Origin: Neobacillus niacini NBRC 15566
GTDB lineage: Bacteria > Bacillota > Bacilli > Bacillales > Cytobacillaceae
Length of the DNA stretch: 64,000 nucleotides
Assembly (NCBI RefSeq): GCF_001591505.1
Contig: NZ_BCVA01000004.1
Span: forward strand, 124,001-188,000
Reading direction: 5' to 3'
In this document: one piece after another, positions 19,275 to 28,973 of the stretch
Layout of the letters: every line of letters begins with the position of its first letter
Position numbering within the stretch: the stretch's first letter is position 1
The notes under the pieces: generated by a model
Databases searched by the model: none
The model's input: the letters and a program-made list of their open reading frames with translations, nothing else
What the model was told of the DNA's origin: nothing
Made by a program: the position numbers and the translations under genes

Positions 19275-22262
19275 TTGGGGAATAATTTAAAGTGGAGATT
19301 TGGTGCTGGTTTATTAACGGTAATGCTTCCATTAGGTGTTAGTGTGCATGCAGAGGAAAATATTTATGCACCTCAATCAGGTAAACCTGTTCATTATAAT
19401 TGGGGTTTTGGCAGCCCGGCGAAGGGATATCCTGCTGACCACTTTTCAGCCCTTTTTGACCAATCCAAGAACTATTCTAGTGGTGACTATTTTATCCAGA
19501 CACTTGCTGATGATAGAGTAAGGCTCGAAGCAGACGGTAAATGGATTATTGATCGGTGGAGTGATTCTGCCGGGAACATTGACCGTGCGCTATGGCTTGG
19601 TGTGACAGAGGGATATCACTCGGTAAAGACGCATTATTATGAAAACACAGGAGGAGCAGCACTATACTCTGACGTGCTTCCCTTTAATACATGGATTGCT
19701 TATTATTATCCAAATACAACACTTTCAGGAGTTCCGAAGGCAGCAAAGGTAATACAGCCAATTGGCAAATTTAATAAGCTATATGAATACCATGGTGTTG
19801 GCGCACCAGTTAATGGTTTTCAGGCAGATAACTATTCTGAGCGTTACTCGACTGCAAAACGAGTTCCTGCAGGGGAGTATATCATACGGGCAAAGGCTGA
19901 TGATGGTGTTCGTATTTATATAGATGGAAAGTTAGTTTTAGACCGATGGACACCTGGAACGTTTAAAGAGGATGCGAAGAAGGTTGAAATAGCAGATCAT
20001 GCAAATGCCAATCCAGGGGAACAAAATGTCCATTGGATAGATGTAGAATATTATGACGGCGGTCATAATAGTGGTATCGACTTTTTCTTAGAGCCTTATG
20101 AAACGGCGTTTGATGATACATGGTTTGGGGAAGTCTACCCTAATATGTCGTTAGCAGGCGATCCATATGTGATTGGCGGGAAAAATTCTGCTGTAAAGCT
20201 TTCAACCCTCAATTTTAATTGGGGATGGGGTTCACCAAATTCGTTTATCCCACAAGATCGGTTTTCAGCTAGATTCACTAAAAATGTGGAACTTGAAGCA
20301 GGGATGTACTTTTTCGATGCCATTTCTGATGATGGTCTCCGTGTTTGGGTAGATGATCAGAATGTCATTGATGCTTGGACAAACTCTGATAGCGGCAGGA
20401 AAAGTGGCAAAGTTCTACTAACTCAAGGGCAGCACAAAATCCGTGTTGAGTATTTTGAAAATGGCGGGCAGGCAAAGCTTTCTCTCAATTATAAGAAGTT
20501 TCAAGAAATACCGACACAATCGGTAGGGACTGTTCGTTATAATTGGGGTTTTAACAGTCCCGGAAATGGGATTTCCTCAGATTACTTTACTGGGGTTTTT
20601 GACCAATCCAAGTACTTCTTAAAGGGAGACTACTTTATTCAAACACTTGCGGATGATGGTGTTAAGGTAGAAGTCGATGGGCAATTTCCTATAAACCGAT
20701 GGAGTGATTCTGCGGCGGTTATGAACCGAGCGTTATGGCTTGGAGTGACAGAAGGACAACATACGGTTAAAACACACTATTACGAAAATACAGGTGGAGC
20801 GATTGTCTATTCTGATATTCTTCCGCTTGATACATGGATTGCTTATTACTATCCAAATTCGTCATTGTCTGGTGATCCAACCGCTGCAAAAGTCATTCCG
20901 CCTAATGGGGAATATAAGAAACTTTATGAAAACCATGGGGTAGGAGCACCAGTAAGTGGCTTTAAGGTTGATTATTTTTCTGCACGGTATTCAACTGCGA
21001 AACGAATTCCTGTAGGAAACTATAAATTATGGGCTAAAGCAGATGATGGTGTCCGTGTATATGTTGATGGGAAATTGGTCATTGACAGGTGGACACTTGG
21101 CGCATTTCAAGAAAATACAGCTGCACTAGCCATAAAGGATCGTGTTGATACAAGCTCAGATCAAAAAGATGTCCATTGGATTGATGTTGAATATTATGAT
21201 GCCACTTATCATAGTGCAATCGAATTTTTCATTGAGCCAAATAAAGTACCAATTGTGGAGCAATCGCCGCATACGAAGTTGGTTTCTTCTATAAAGCTGC
21301 CAGTCTATCGCAGTTTTGAAGAATTGATTGATTATGGAAAACATCTAGTATTCTATAATCCTAGTTATACGAGATTGATGGAACTAGGTTATGGTGATGC
21401 TGTAGATGTCTTAGAAGAAAAACTCTATGCTGCAAAGATAAAAATGAGTGATGGACAAATTGGCTGGGTTCAAAAGGAATATCTTGAAGCCAGTTTAATG
21501 GAAGACACATGGCTGGTGAAAGAAGCACGAACATTAAGAAGCAGTTACTCTAACACGAGCCCTAGTCTTGGAACCGTTCAGGCAGGTGCGAGTGTTTATC
21601 TTCTTGACCATGTAACAACATCTGGGACTGCTTATTCTGAATGGTATTATGTTCAAACTCAATCCGGTCAAAAGGGATGGATTTGGGGAGCGAGTAATGC
21701 AGGAGGGAATGAAGGGTATAATGTGGTTAAGTATGAGTTTAGTAAAACGCCATCTACCAATCATGTTACGATTTTTACTCCACTTATGACAAAAGCGAAT
21801 ATTACAGCTGACCAGATTAATAGATTCATAAATTACAAGACTGGCGGGAAAACAACGGTTATGACCAATATGGGCTATGCATATCTGAAAGCCCAAGAAG
21901 AAACGGGACTAAATGCCATTTACCTGCTGGCGCATTCTGGTTTAGAAACGGGATGGGGAAATTCTTCGATTGTGAAAACAAAGTATAACTTTTATGGAAT
22001 CGGGGCCATCGATACAAGACCAGATGAAGGGGCTTATAACTATTCTACTCCTGAGGGTGGAATCATCGCGGGAGCTTCATTTATAAAGAAAAACTATGTG
22101 GATCGCACATGGGATACAGATGGATATTTTCCATACTCTAGTAAACCAACGATTGATAATATGCGATTTGATAATAGCTGGCACCAATATGCTACTGATG
22201 AAGCATGGGCAGTAAAGATTGGGAATTACGCACAGGAATTTTATAATTTTATTAACCAATAG
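19275..22262 (+). CDS. Secreted glucosaminidase with five PA14-like modules and two SH3 domains
   Basis: 995 aa with a signal peptide ending near VHAEEN. Residues ~40-660 hold five PA14/GLEYA-like carbohydrate-binding modules, recognised by repeated LADDGV/KADDGVRIYIDGK and DRW motifs. Modules 1-2 and 4-5 are a segmental duplication around a distinct module 3. Two SH3-like domains follow, and a C-terminal GH73-type glucosaminidase domain has the presumed catalytic Glu in LLAHSGLETGWGNSS. The only in-frame start is TTG at 19275, 12 nt after an AAGGAG box. It is probably a wall hydrolase bound to surface glycan, set inside the gtrBA-yfhO group. Confidence 0.85.
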   Translation: MGNNLKWRFGAGLLTVMLPLGVSVHAEENIYAPQSGKPVHYNWGFGSPAKGYPADHFSALFDQSKNYSSGDYFIQTLADDRVRLEADGKWIIDRWSDSAGNIDRALWLGVTEGYHSVKTHYYENTGGAALYSDVLPFNTWIAYYYPNTTLSGVPKAAKVIQPIGKFNKLYEYHGVGAPVNGFQADNYSERYSTAKRVPAGEYIIRAKADDGVRIYIDGKLVLDRWTPGTFKEDAKKVEIADHANANPGEQNVHWIDVEYYDGGHNSGIDFFLEPYETAFDDTWFGEVYPNMSLAGDPYVIGGKNSAVKLSTLNFNWGWGSPNSFIPQDRFSARFTKNVELEAGMYFFDAISDDGLRVWVDDQNVIDAWTNSDSGRKSGKVLLTQGQHKIRVEYFENGGQAKLSLNYKKFQEIPTQSVGTVRYNWGFNSPGNGISSDYFTGVFDQSKYFLKGDYFIQTLADDGVKVEVDGQFPINRWSDSAAVMNRALWLGVTEGQHTVKTHYYENTGGAIVYSDILPLDTWIAYYYPNSSLSGDPTAAKVIPPNGEYKKLYENHGVGAPVSGFKVDYFSARYSTAKRIPVGNYKLWAKADDGVRVYVDGKLVIDRWTLGAFQENTAALAIKDRVDTSSDQKDVHWIDVEYYDATYHSAIEFFIEPNKVPIVEQSPHTKLVSSIKLPVYRSFEELIDYGKHLVFYNPSYTRLMELGYGDAVDVLEEKLYAAKIKMSDGQIGWVQKEYLEASLMEDTWLVKEARTLRSSYSNTSPSLGTVQAGASVYLLDHVTTSGTAYSEWYYVQTQSGQKGWIWGASNAGGNEGYNVVKYEFSKTPSTNHVTIFTPLMTKANITADQINRFINYKTGGKTTVMTNMGYAYLKAQEETGLNAIYLLAHSGLETGWGNSSIVKTKYNFYGIGAIDTRPDEGAYNYSTPEGGIIAGASFIKKNYVDRTWDTDGYFPYSSKPTIDNMRFDNSWHQYATDEAWAVKIGNYAQEFYNFINQ

Positions 22263-22281
22263 TGAAATACAATTAACAAAA

Positions 22282-22315
22282 AAGCTGCTTATTTAAATGA
22301 TAAGCAGTTTTTTTG
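22282..22315 (+). terminator. Terminator after the PA14-module glucosaminidase
   Basis: A CTGCTTAT/ATAAGCAG stem is extended by A-T and G-T pairs and followed by seven T residues. Confidence 0.9.
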
Positions 22316-22403
22316 TACATAAAATCCATTTGTACCCCATTAAAATTACCATTTGATGGATATAATGGTTCATATTAATCACATAATATCCAGGGAGGTT
22401 GTA

Positions 22404-24992
22404 ATGAAAATCAGTTTTGCTCGTTCTAGTATCTTCTTTTTATCTTTTTCTATTCCAATATTATTGATGGGATTCGTCTATGTCCTAAGAGGGGTGTATC
22501 CTTTTGGCGAGAGTTCGATCTTAATGGGTGATCTTTATACTCAATATATTCCATTTTATAATCACTTATATGATGTTCTAAAAGGAGAGGGGAGCCTTTT
22601 CTATGCTTGGGAAGCAGGGATGGGATTAAACTTTTGGGCTACCTTCGCCTATTATTTATCAAGCCCGATTTCTTTTTTAATCGTATTATTTGAGCGTGAC
22701 AACTTACCTGAGGCTGTGGTATTAATTACTTTAACAAAAATAGGCCTATCAGGTTTATATATGTATATTTATCTTTCTAAAATGTATGAATCATTGAACA
22801 TAGCAAGGCTAATGTTTTCAACTACCTATTCATTAATATCTTTCACAGTGGTATACGCCTTCAATATTATGTGGTTGGATGGTGTTTATTTATTGCCATT
22901 AGTTCTGCTGGGTGTAGAATTTCTTTTACGGGGAACAAGACAATTATTTATTATCGTGTTAGCTATTCTTTTTATTTCTAACTTCTATATGGCTTATATA
23001 ATTGGCATTTTTACTTTTCTTTATTTTATTAAAAGAAGCCTTTCAATTGGTATAAGTAAGAAAGTTTTTTTGAAAAATTTTGGGTCATTTATTTTCTGTA
23101 CGGTCATTGCAGGTGGGATTTCAGCTTTTTTAACGATACCCACTTATTTACATCTAAATAGGAATATTTATCCGCCAGGTGATAGTAATGGTATGAGTGA
23201 ACCTACATTTAGTTTTTTTCAATTCTTTGCCAAACTATATAATGGCGGTATACAACTATTTGAATTGCCTAACGTCTATAGTGGTTTAATGGTGTTGCTG
23301 CTATTTCCATTGTTTTTTATGATGACAGAATTCAGAGTAAAGGAAAAAGTGCTGTATCTCCTATTATTAGGAGGAATATTTTTAAGCCTTCAAATTAAAT
23401 TGTTAAACCTTGTTTGGCATGCATTTGAGTCCCCGGTAGGTTACCTGCACAGATTTGCTTTTATCTTTTCATTTTTAATGATCGTACTTGCATTTAGAGT
23501 CTATAATTCCTTTGAAAAAAAATACGTATCTGCCTTACTAAAGGTGTATGCTGCCAATGTCTTTATACTAATATTGTTACCTGAAATAACCCCAGAACTC
23601 GTATCGGTGAAAAAAGCATTGTTCAATATCATTTTGTTAACGATCTTTGCTATTCTTTTGTATGCTAAAACGCTTCATACACGTTATCAAAAGTATTTGC
23701 CGCTTTTGCTCATTTTCTTTATCTTTGTAGACTTAAGTATCAACGCCTACCGTCACATTAACACCTTAAATAGTCTAGCTGGATATAGTATTAAAAGAGA
23801 TGATTATAATATAAAACCAGGATTTGAAAAGATGGTTGACATGATGAATGAAGAAGATCAAGGTTTTTATCGGATGAATACGAATATTCGATTAACGCAT
23901 AACGATTCTTTTCGCTTTCATTACAACGGCATGTCCAATTTCAATACTTTATCAAATGGGACCTTGCATCAAGCTATGTATCAGTTGGGCTATAGTACTA
24001 CCTTAGGCCCACGTTCTTTAATGCAGAACAACGGGGTACTTGTTACGGATGCCTTATTTGGTTATAAGTATTTTGTATCTGATCAACCCATTGATAAGCA
24101 CGGTTATAAGCTAGTTAATTGTAATGAGGGCGTTTGTTTATATGAAAATATGAATGCCATTCCCATTGGATTTATGACGGCCAAACAGCAGACTGTATTT
24201 CAATCAAAAAACGATAATCCCTTTGATTTGCAGAATCAACTTTTAGGGCCGCTTAATGAGAGTATCGACTACTTTTATCCTATTAAACCAAGTGCTATTA
24301 CCTACACAAATCTTAATGTTCGAAAGGATGGATCTGTCCAATATTTTAAGAAAAGTGACCCTGCACTTCCAGGTGCTATTAATATGACTTTTGATCTTAA
24401 GGATAAGAATCAACTTTACACATTGATATCTGCCGGCAAAGGATTTCCGGGTTTTAATGAAACTGAGATTTTTGTTAATGGTAATCGTGTTGGGGTGTAC
24501 CCGACATTCCATAACGAACGTATTTTGGATTTAGGTGCTTTTTCTAGTGAGAGAGTAAATATAACCATTCACTTCTTAGTTCCAGAAACTCAGTTAACAC
24601 AGAATATGTTTTATGCTTTGGATATTGAAAAATTTGAAGAAAGAATCCAACAAATAAAAGCAGAATCGATAGATGTTACGAGCTGGAATGCTAATTCAAT
24701 AAAAGGAATGATAAACGTAACAAATCATAACAATTTATTCTTTTCCATACCTTATGATCCTGGATGGAGTGCCAAAGTTGATGGAGAGTCTGTCCCTGTG
24801 AAGAAGCTTGGTGGATTTATTGGGGTAGATGTTGAACAAGGTCAGCATGTTGTGGAACTTCATTTTAAACCGGAGGGGTATAATTTAGGGTTAATCCTAT
24901 CTATTTTTAGTCTTGTTACTTTGGGAGTATTATCATTCCTTGAGTTAAGGAAGCAAAAATCATTAAAAATGAAATGGGATAAAGGTATATAG
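22404..24992 (+). CDS. YfhO family membrane glycosyltransferase (GT-C type)
   Basis: 862 aa with about a dozen N-terminal membrane helices and a long extracellular C-terminal part ending in one more helix. The first extracellular loop has MGDLYTQYIPFYNHL and AWEAGMGLNFWATFAYY, features of YfhO proteins, and the tail has YDPGWSAKVDGESVP. YfhO-type enzymes are proposed to use undecaprenyl-phosphate sugars to glycosylate teichoic acids outside the cell. The ATG at 22404 has GGGAGG six bases upstream and is preferred over 22353. The GtrB and GtrA partners lie 3.4 kb upstream. Confidence 0.87.
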   Translation: MKISFARSSIFFLSFSIPILLMGFVYVLRGVYPFGESSILMGDLYTQYIPFYNHLYDVLKGEGSLFYAWEAGMGLNFWATFAYYLSSPISFLIVLFERDNLPEAVVLITLTKIGLSGLYMYIYLSKMYESLNIARLMFSTTYSLISFTVVYAFNIMWLDGVYLLPLVLLGVEFLLRGTRQLFIIVLAILFISNFYMAYIIGIFTFLYFIKRSLSIGISKKVFLKNFGSFIFCTVIAGGISAFLTIPTYLHLNRNIYPPGDSNGMSEPTFSFFQFFAKLYNGGIQLFELPNVYSGLMVLLLFPLFFMMTEFRVKEKVLYLLLLGGIFLSLQIKLLNLVWHAFESPVGYLHRFAFIFSFLMIVLAFRVYNSFEKKYVSALLKVYAANVFILILLPEITPELVSVKKALFNIILLTIFAILLYAKTLHTRYQKYLPLLLIFFIFVDLSINAYRHINTLNSLAGYSIKRDDYNIKPGFEKMVDMMNEEDQGFYRMNTNIRLTHNDSFRFHYNGMSNFNTLSNGTLHQAMYQLGYSTTLGPRSLMQNNGVLVTDALFGYKYFVSDQPIDKHGYKLVNCNEGVCLYENMNAIPIGFMTAKQQTVFQSKNDNPFDLQNQLLGPLNESIDYFYPIKPSAITYTNLNVRKDGSVQYFKKSDPALPGAINMTFDLKDKNQLYTLISAGKGFPGFNETEIFVNGNRVGVYPTFHNERILDLGAFSSERVNITIHFLVPETQLTQNMFYALDIEKFEERIQQIKAESIDVTSWNANSIKGMINVTNHNNLFFSIPYDPGWSAKVDGESVPVKKLGGFIGVDVEQGQHVVELHFKPEGYNLGLILSIFSLVTLGVLSFLELRKQKSLKMKWDKGI

Positions 24993-25062
24993 AGACAACC
25001 CTAAATTCATTGCTTTCAAATAAAATAATTGCTAGAATTAATACGGATTAAAACAGGATCAT

Positions 25063-25100
25063 AGAGGTTCCTTGAAGTTGTGCAACTTTAGGGGACCTCT
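25063..25100 (+). promoter_or_regulatory. Strong 18-bp hairpin in the leader of the second flippase gene, no T tract
   Basis: Bases 25063-25080 pair with 25083-25100 along the whole arm, with three G-U pairs that only work in plus-strand RNA. There is no poly-T tail, and the hairpin ends 30 nt before the ATG at 25131. It may be a leader regulatory or stability structure, or an inefficient terminator for the YfhO gene. Confidence 0.5.
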
Positions 25101-25130
25101 ACTGTAATAAAAATAGTCTAAAGGATAAAT

Positions 25131-26384
25131 ATGAACTTATTTAAAACAAGCTTTCTTTCATCCATAGCAACGGTTATTAAAATCTTAACTGGTTTTATTG
25201 TAAACAAAGTAATTGCAATCTATGTGGGACCAGCGGGTATTGCGCAGATAGGACAATTACAAAATTTCTTTTCTATTGTTTCAAACCTCAGTAACTTCTC
25301 AATTAGTCAGGGAGTCACTAAGTATGTTTCTTTCTATGGTGAGGAAGAAGATACGCAGAAAAAATATATCAATGCAGCAATCACAATTTCTTTTATTGCG
25401 TCTCTCATTACAGGGCTGGTTATCATTCTGCTTCATAACCAACTTTCCGTTCTTTTGTTGGATTCGAACCAATATTCCGATATCTTTATTTATATTGGAC
25501 TATTTCTAATACTTTATGCGATTAACAGCATCCTGCTGGCTGCTGTAAATGGATTTAAGAAAATCAGGAAATTTACACTTATTAATGTTACACAAAGCTT
25601 GTTTGGTTTAGTTCTTTCCATCTTATTGACCGTTAAATGGGAATTAAGAGGAGCTATGTACGCTTATGTACTTTCACAAACTCTGGTCCTATTCATATCC
25701 ATTGGTTATTTATTCAAAGAAGATTGGGTTAGAAAAATTAGGCTTAGGAAAGTTGATCTTTCCATATTAAAAAGCTATTCAAATTATACGGTTATGTCCA
25801 TGATTCATATTTTAACCGTACCGGTATCCTTTATTATCATTAGAAATTATATCACTGATACCTTATCCATTGAGGAAGCAGGATACTGGCAAGGACTAAC
25901 AAAAATCTCAGACACATATTTAATGTTCATAACTATGTCGTTAAGTGTGTATTATTTACCTCGATTATCGGAAATCAAAGATAATCTAAAACTAAAAAAA
26001 GAAATATTTGATGGTTATAAACTTATTATCCCTATACTAACCGTTATTTTAATTGTTGTTTATTTCTTGAAGGACTTTGCCATTTTAATTTTGTATTCTG
26101 AAGAATTCCTAGTGATGAGGGACTTGTTCTTGTTTCAGTTAATAGGGGACTTTTTCAAAATTGCCAGCTGGCTCATCTCCTTTAATATGCTTGTAAAAGA
26201 GATGACTAAACATGTAATCATTACAGAACTATTTTATTCGATAACATTAACGGTTCTTTCTATCATTTTTATCAAGATATTTGGCTTAATAGGAGTAACA
26301 TACGCATATAGCCTAACCTATTTCCTATACTTTTTAATGGTGGCCTACATGCTTAGGCATATCCTATTTTTAAAAGTAAAATAA
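25131..26384 (+). CDS. Wzx-type flippase (WzxE/O-antigen translocase family), second locus
   Basis: 417 aa with about 12 membrane helices and the N-terminal SSIATVIKILTGFIVNKVIAI and YVGPAGIAQIGQLQNF pattern of the WzxE translocases, which differs from the flippase at 11086. It should export an undecaprenyl-linked repeat unit. AAAGGA precedes the ATG. A glycosyltransferase follows 18 bp downstream. Confidence 0.85.
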   Translation: MNLFKTSFLSSIATVIKILTGFIVNKVIAIYVGPAGIAQIGQLQNFFSIVSNLSNFSISQGVTKYVSFYGEEEDTQKKYINAAITISFIASLITGLVIILLHNQLSVLLLDSNQYSDIFIYIGLFLILYAINSILLAAVNGFKKIRKFTLINVTQSLFGLVLSILLTVKWELRGAMYAYVLSQTLVLFISIGYLFKEDWVRKIRLRKVDLSILKSYSNYTVMSMIHILTVPVSFIIIRNYITDTLSIEEAGYWQGLTKISDTYLMFITMSLSVYYLPRLSEIKDNLKLKKEIFDGYKLIIPILTVILIVVYFLKDFAILILYSEEFLVMRDLFLFQLIGDFFKIASWLISFNMLVKEMTKHVIITELFYSITLTVLSIIFIKIFGLIGVTYAYSLTYFLYFLMVAYMLRHILFLKVK

Positions 26385-26402
26385 AAGATTGGATGTTTTA
26401 AA

Positions 26403-27536
26403 ATGAAAAAAACAAAGGTGTTATTTGCTACCCGTCATGATGCTCTTAGTCACCGTGGCGGTGACACAGTGCAAATGCTTAAAACAAAGGAATTCTTAGA
26501 GAAAAGATTTCCTGTTACGATTGAATTAGCTTTAAATGAGAGTGACTTTATTAAACATAGCGATGCTGATTTGGTACATGTTTTTAATATACAAACAATA
26601 GATGAAACTTTAAAGTATGTGGAGTTGTGCAAAAAATACAATAAGAAATTCGCTCTTTCTACTATCTATTGGGATCTATCGCACTTTATTTTTAATACCT
26701 TCTTAACCAATACATTCAATTACATGGATATCACTAAAAATCGTTATAACTATAAAAATCTTGTGATAAATTTAAAAAAAGCGGCTGGATTTGTCTTAAA
26801 TAAGAAAGATCAATATGGAAGTAAAAACTATGTTGATAAGAGAAAAAAAGTTTTAGAAGAAGCAGATATCTTGTTACCTAATTCTAATGAAGAACTTGAT
26901 ATCGTTGAAAGAGAATTTGGGCTTAAGGGGTTAATGGAAAAAACCATTGTTGTACCGAATGCAGTTGATTTAAAAGCTCCTGCGAATTCTAGTTTGTCGA
27001 TTGATTGGCTGAATCAATTGGAAAATATTGTTCTTGAAGTTGGGAGAATTGAGCCAACAAAGAATCAATCCAGTGTTATTAAAGCCTTGGAGAATGACAC
27101 TGAAATCCCAATTGTCTTTGTAGGCAGAGTACATGACCAGAAGTATGGCGAATATGTAAAAAATCTTGCAGATAAAAGGGGAAATGTTCATTTTATCGAT
27201 CAGATAGACCATGAGGAGATTTTTGCCTTATATCGAAAAGCAGCTGTTCATGTTCTACCATCTTTCAGAGAGTCGCCTGGACTTTCTAGTTTAGAGGCAC
27301 TTTTTTCCGGATGTAATATTGTCGTTTCTTCAGTGGAGTACTGTCCTGTTCATTATTACAAATTTGACCAATATGGAGAGATTTGTAATCCATATGACGC
27401 AGAATCCATTAAAAATGCCATTTTTAATGCACTAAAGAAGGATCGAGTCAAATTGCCTGAAAGTTATTTTGAAGATTATTCTTACCTGCGTGCTGCTGAA
27501 CTCACCTATAAAGCATATGAAAAATTAATGAAATAA
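26403..27536 (+). CDS. GT4-type glycosyltransferase, second locus
   Basis: 377 aa with a GT-B fold. It has TRHDALSHRGGDTVQMLKT at the N terminus, ILLPNSNEELD at the domain boundary, and VLEVGRIEPTKNQSSVIKAL plus FRESPGLSSLEALFSG in the donor domain. Sugar specificity cannot be told. It is co-transcribed with the flippase and ends at a bidirectional terminator. Confidence 0.8.
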   Translation: MKKTKVLFATRHDALSHRGGDTVQMLKTKEFLEKRFPVTIELALNESDFIKHSDADLVHVFNIQTIDETLKYVELCKKYNKKFALSTIYWDLSHFIFNTFLTNTFNYMDITKNRYNYKNLVINLKKAAGFVLNKKDQYGSKNYVDKRKKVLEEADILLPNSNEELDIVEREFGLKGLMEKTIVVPNAVDLKAPANSSLSIDWLNQLENIVLEVGRIEPTKNQSSVIKALENDTEIPIVFVGRVHDQKYGEYVKNLADKRGNVHFIDQIDHEEIFALYRKAAVHVLPSFRESPGLSSLEALFSGCNIVVSSVEYCPVHYYKFDQYGEICNPYDAESIKNAIFNALKKDRVKLPESYFEDYSYLRAAELTYKAYEKLMK

Positions 27537-27537
27537 A

Positions 27538-27587
27538 ATAAACCCGATTTGATGTCCTAAGACATTTTAATCGGGTTTATTTTTTAA
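27538..27587. terminator. Bidirectional terminator
   Basis: ATAAACCCGATT pairs with AATCGGGTTTAT, with T-rich and A-rich flanks between converging genes. Confidence 0.9.
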
Positions 27588-27591
27588 TTCT

Positions 27592-28581
27592 TTAATTTAC
27601 CGCAACTTCCGCAACGGTTTCGGGCGGCAAGTTAAGGTGTTGACGTAATTCGTCTGATAGGGATTGTCGAGTTGTATCCTCTACCATGTAATACCATACA
27701 TCCCTGATCATTTTATTGGTGCCTTCAATTTCAATCTTTTCGATCGTATCTGCAGCAGGTTTATAAGATGACTGCATATCAATAATCTCGCTTAAAGTTA
27801 AGTTTGTTTTAATATTATCTTCTAGAGCGTTGAGGATATCATCATAGTTGGTTAAAGTAGATAATGATTTTCCTTTGGCGATAATTTTAGAAATTACTTC
27901 TCGTTGACGTTCTCCACGTCCAATATCGCCGCGGGGATCCTGTTTTCTCATTCTTGCGTATGCAAGTGTTTCTGTGCCATTTAAATGCTGTGGACCGACT
28001 TCTAACGTTACGCCATCCAATTCAAATTCATATTGGTTATTAACCTCAATACCATTTACAGCGTCAACAACATCCTTAAATCCTTCCATGTTAATCTCTA
28101 CATAATAATCGATTGGAATATTTAAGAAGTTCTCAACAGTTGCAATACTCATTTCAATCCCGCCGAAAGCATAGGCATGATTAATTTTATCTTTAGAAGA
28201 GTTCTTCGAATCTTCAGGATCAATTAATTCTGTACGTGTATCCCTAGGTATACTTACTATTTTTGTAGATTTTGTTTCAGGATTAAGTGTAAGAACTAAC
28301 ATAGAGTCTGTACGTCCATGGTCACCGTCACGCTCATCAATACCCACCATTAAGATTGAAATAGGGTCTTTTTTTGTGAATTCCACTTTTTCTTCCCGCT
28401 TCTCAGATACTTCTCTAGAAATCGGTTTATTCATGTTATCCACCGCACTTGCGACATTTTGGTAAACATTAAAGAAATAAAATCCGCTGCCAGCCAACAG
28501 GATGAAAAAGGAAAAAAGAGTAAACCATACCCACTTTTTTAGCTTCTTTTTTGACCTTTTTCTAATTCTAGTATTATTCAT
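27592..28581 (-). CDS. Second LytR-CpsA-Psr (LCP) family wall-polymer ligase
   Basis: 329 aa with the same layout as the protein at 13149: basic N terminus, one membrane helix, LCP domain (MVGIDERDGDHGRTDSML, VSIPRDTRTELI, DKINHAYAFGG, AYARMRKQDPRGDIGRGERQR). It is clearly a paralogue, with a longer C-terminal tail. It lies beside the second Wzx/Wzy-type locus and may attach that locus's polymer. AGGAGG is just upstream of the ATG. Confidence 0.9.
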   Translation of the reverse strand: MNNTRIRKRSKKKLKKWVWFTLFSFFILLAGSGFYFFNVYQNVASAVDNMNKPISREVSEKREEKVEFTKKDPISILMVGIDERDGDHGRTDSMLVLTLNPETKSTKIVSIPRDTRTELIDPEDSKNSSKDKINHAYAFGGIEMSIATVENFLNIPIDYYVEINMEGFKDVVDAVNGIEVNNQYEFELDGVTLEVGPQHLNGTETLAYARMRKQDPRGDIGRGERQREVISKIIAKGKSLSTLTNYDDILNALEDNIKTNLTLSEIIDMQSSYKPAADTIEKIEIEGTNKMIRDVWYYMVEDTTRQSLSDELRQHLNLPPETVAEVAVN

Positions 28582-28973
28582 ATAGTATCCTCCTACTATT
28601 GAAGGTTTAGATTTTTTGAGAAAAAAATGTCATAAATTCATAGATTAAATTATAAACCTGAACATACGGAACTTCAACAATTATTGCTAAGAACCATCAA
28701 TAAAAGTACAAAAAACGACAAAGAAATGCTATAATTAAGTTTTGGAAAGATAAAACCATTTATTTACTTTTTACTCAAAGTCTCTTGGCGGAAATAATCA
28801 ACACTCCCCATTTATAGACGAAAACATTATGCTATCTGTTACACATCATTTGAACCACTTATTACATAGGTCGTAAGGACATTTGAACTCTTCATCACAT
28901 TTTGTATAATAGAGTCAATACATTCATGAAAAATCAATGATCACTCTTTTATAAAAGAAAGAAGGAAATTATT
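28582..28973. other. 392-bp divergent intergenic region
   Basis: No ORF or RNA gene is seen. It separates the LCP gene from the epimerase operon and contains the strong promoter annotated at 28883-28910. Confidence 0.55.
28883..28910 (+). promoter_or_regulatory. Strong sigma-A promoter of the epimerase operon
   Basis: TTGAAC, 16 bp, then a perfect TATAAT. The expected transcript has a leader of about 57 nt before the ATG at 28974. Confidence 0.65.

Noticed and set aside
19275-22262. Reading the PA14 modules as a toxin or adhesin
   Set aside because: The C-terminal glucosaminidase and SH3 domains define the protein as a wall hydrolase; PA14 here serves as a binding module.
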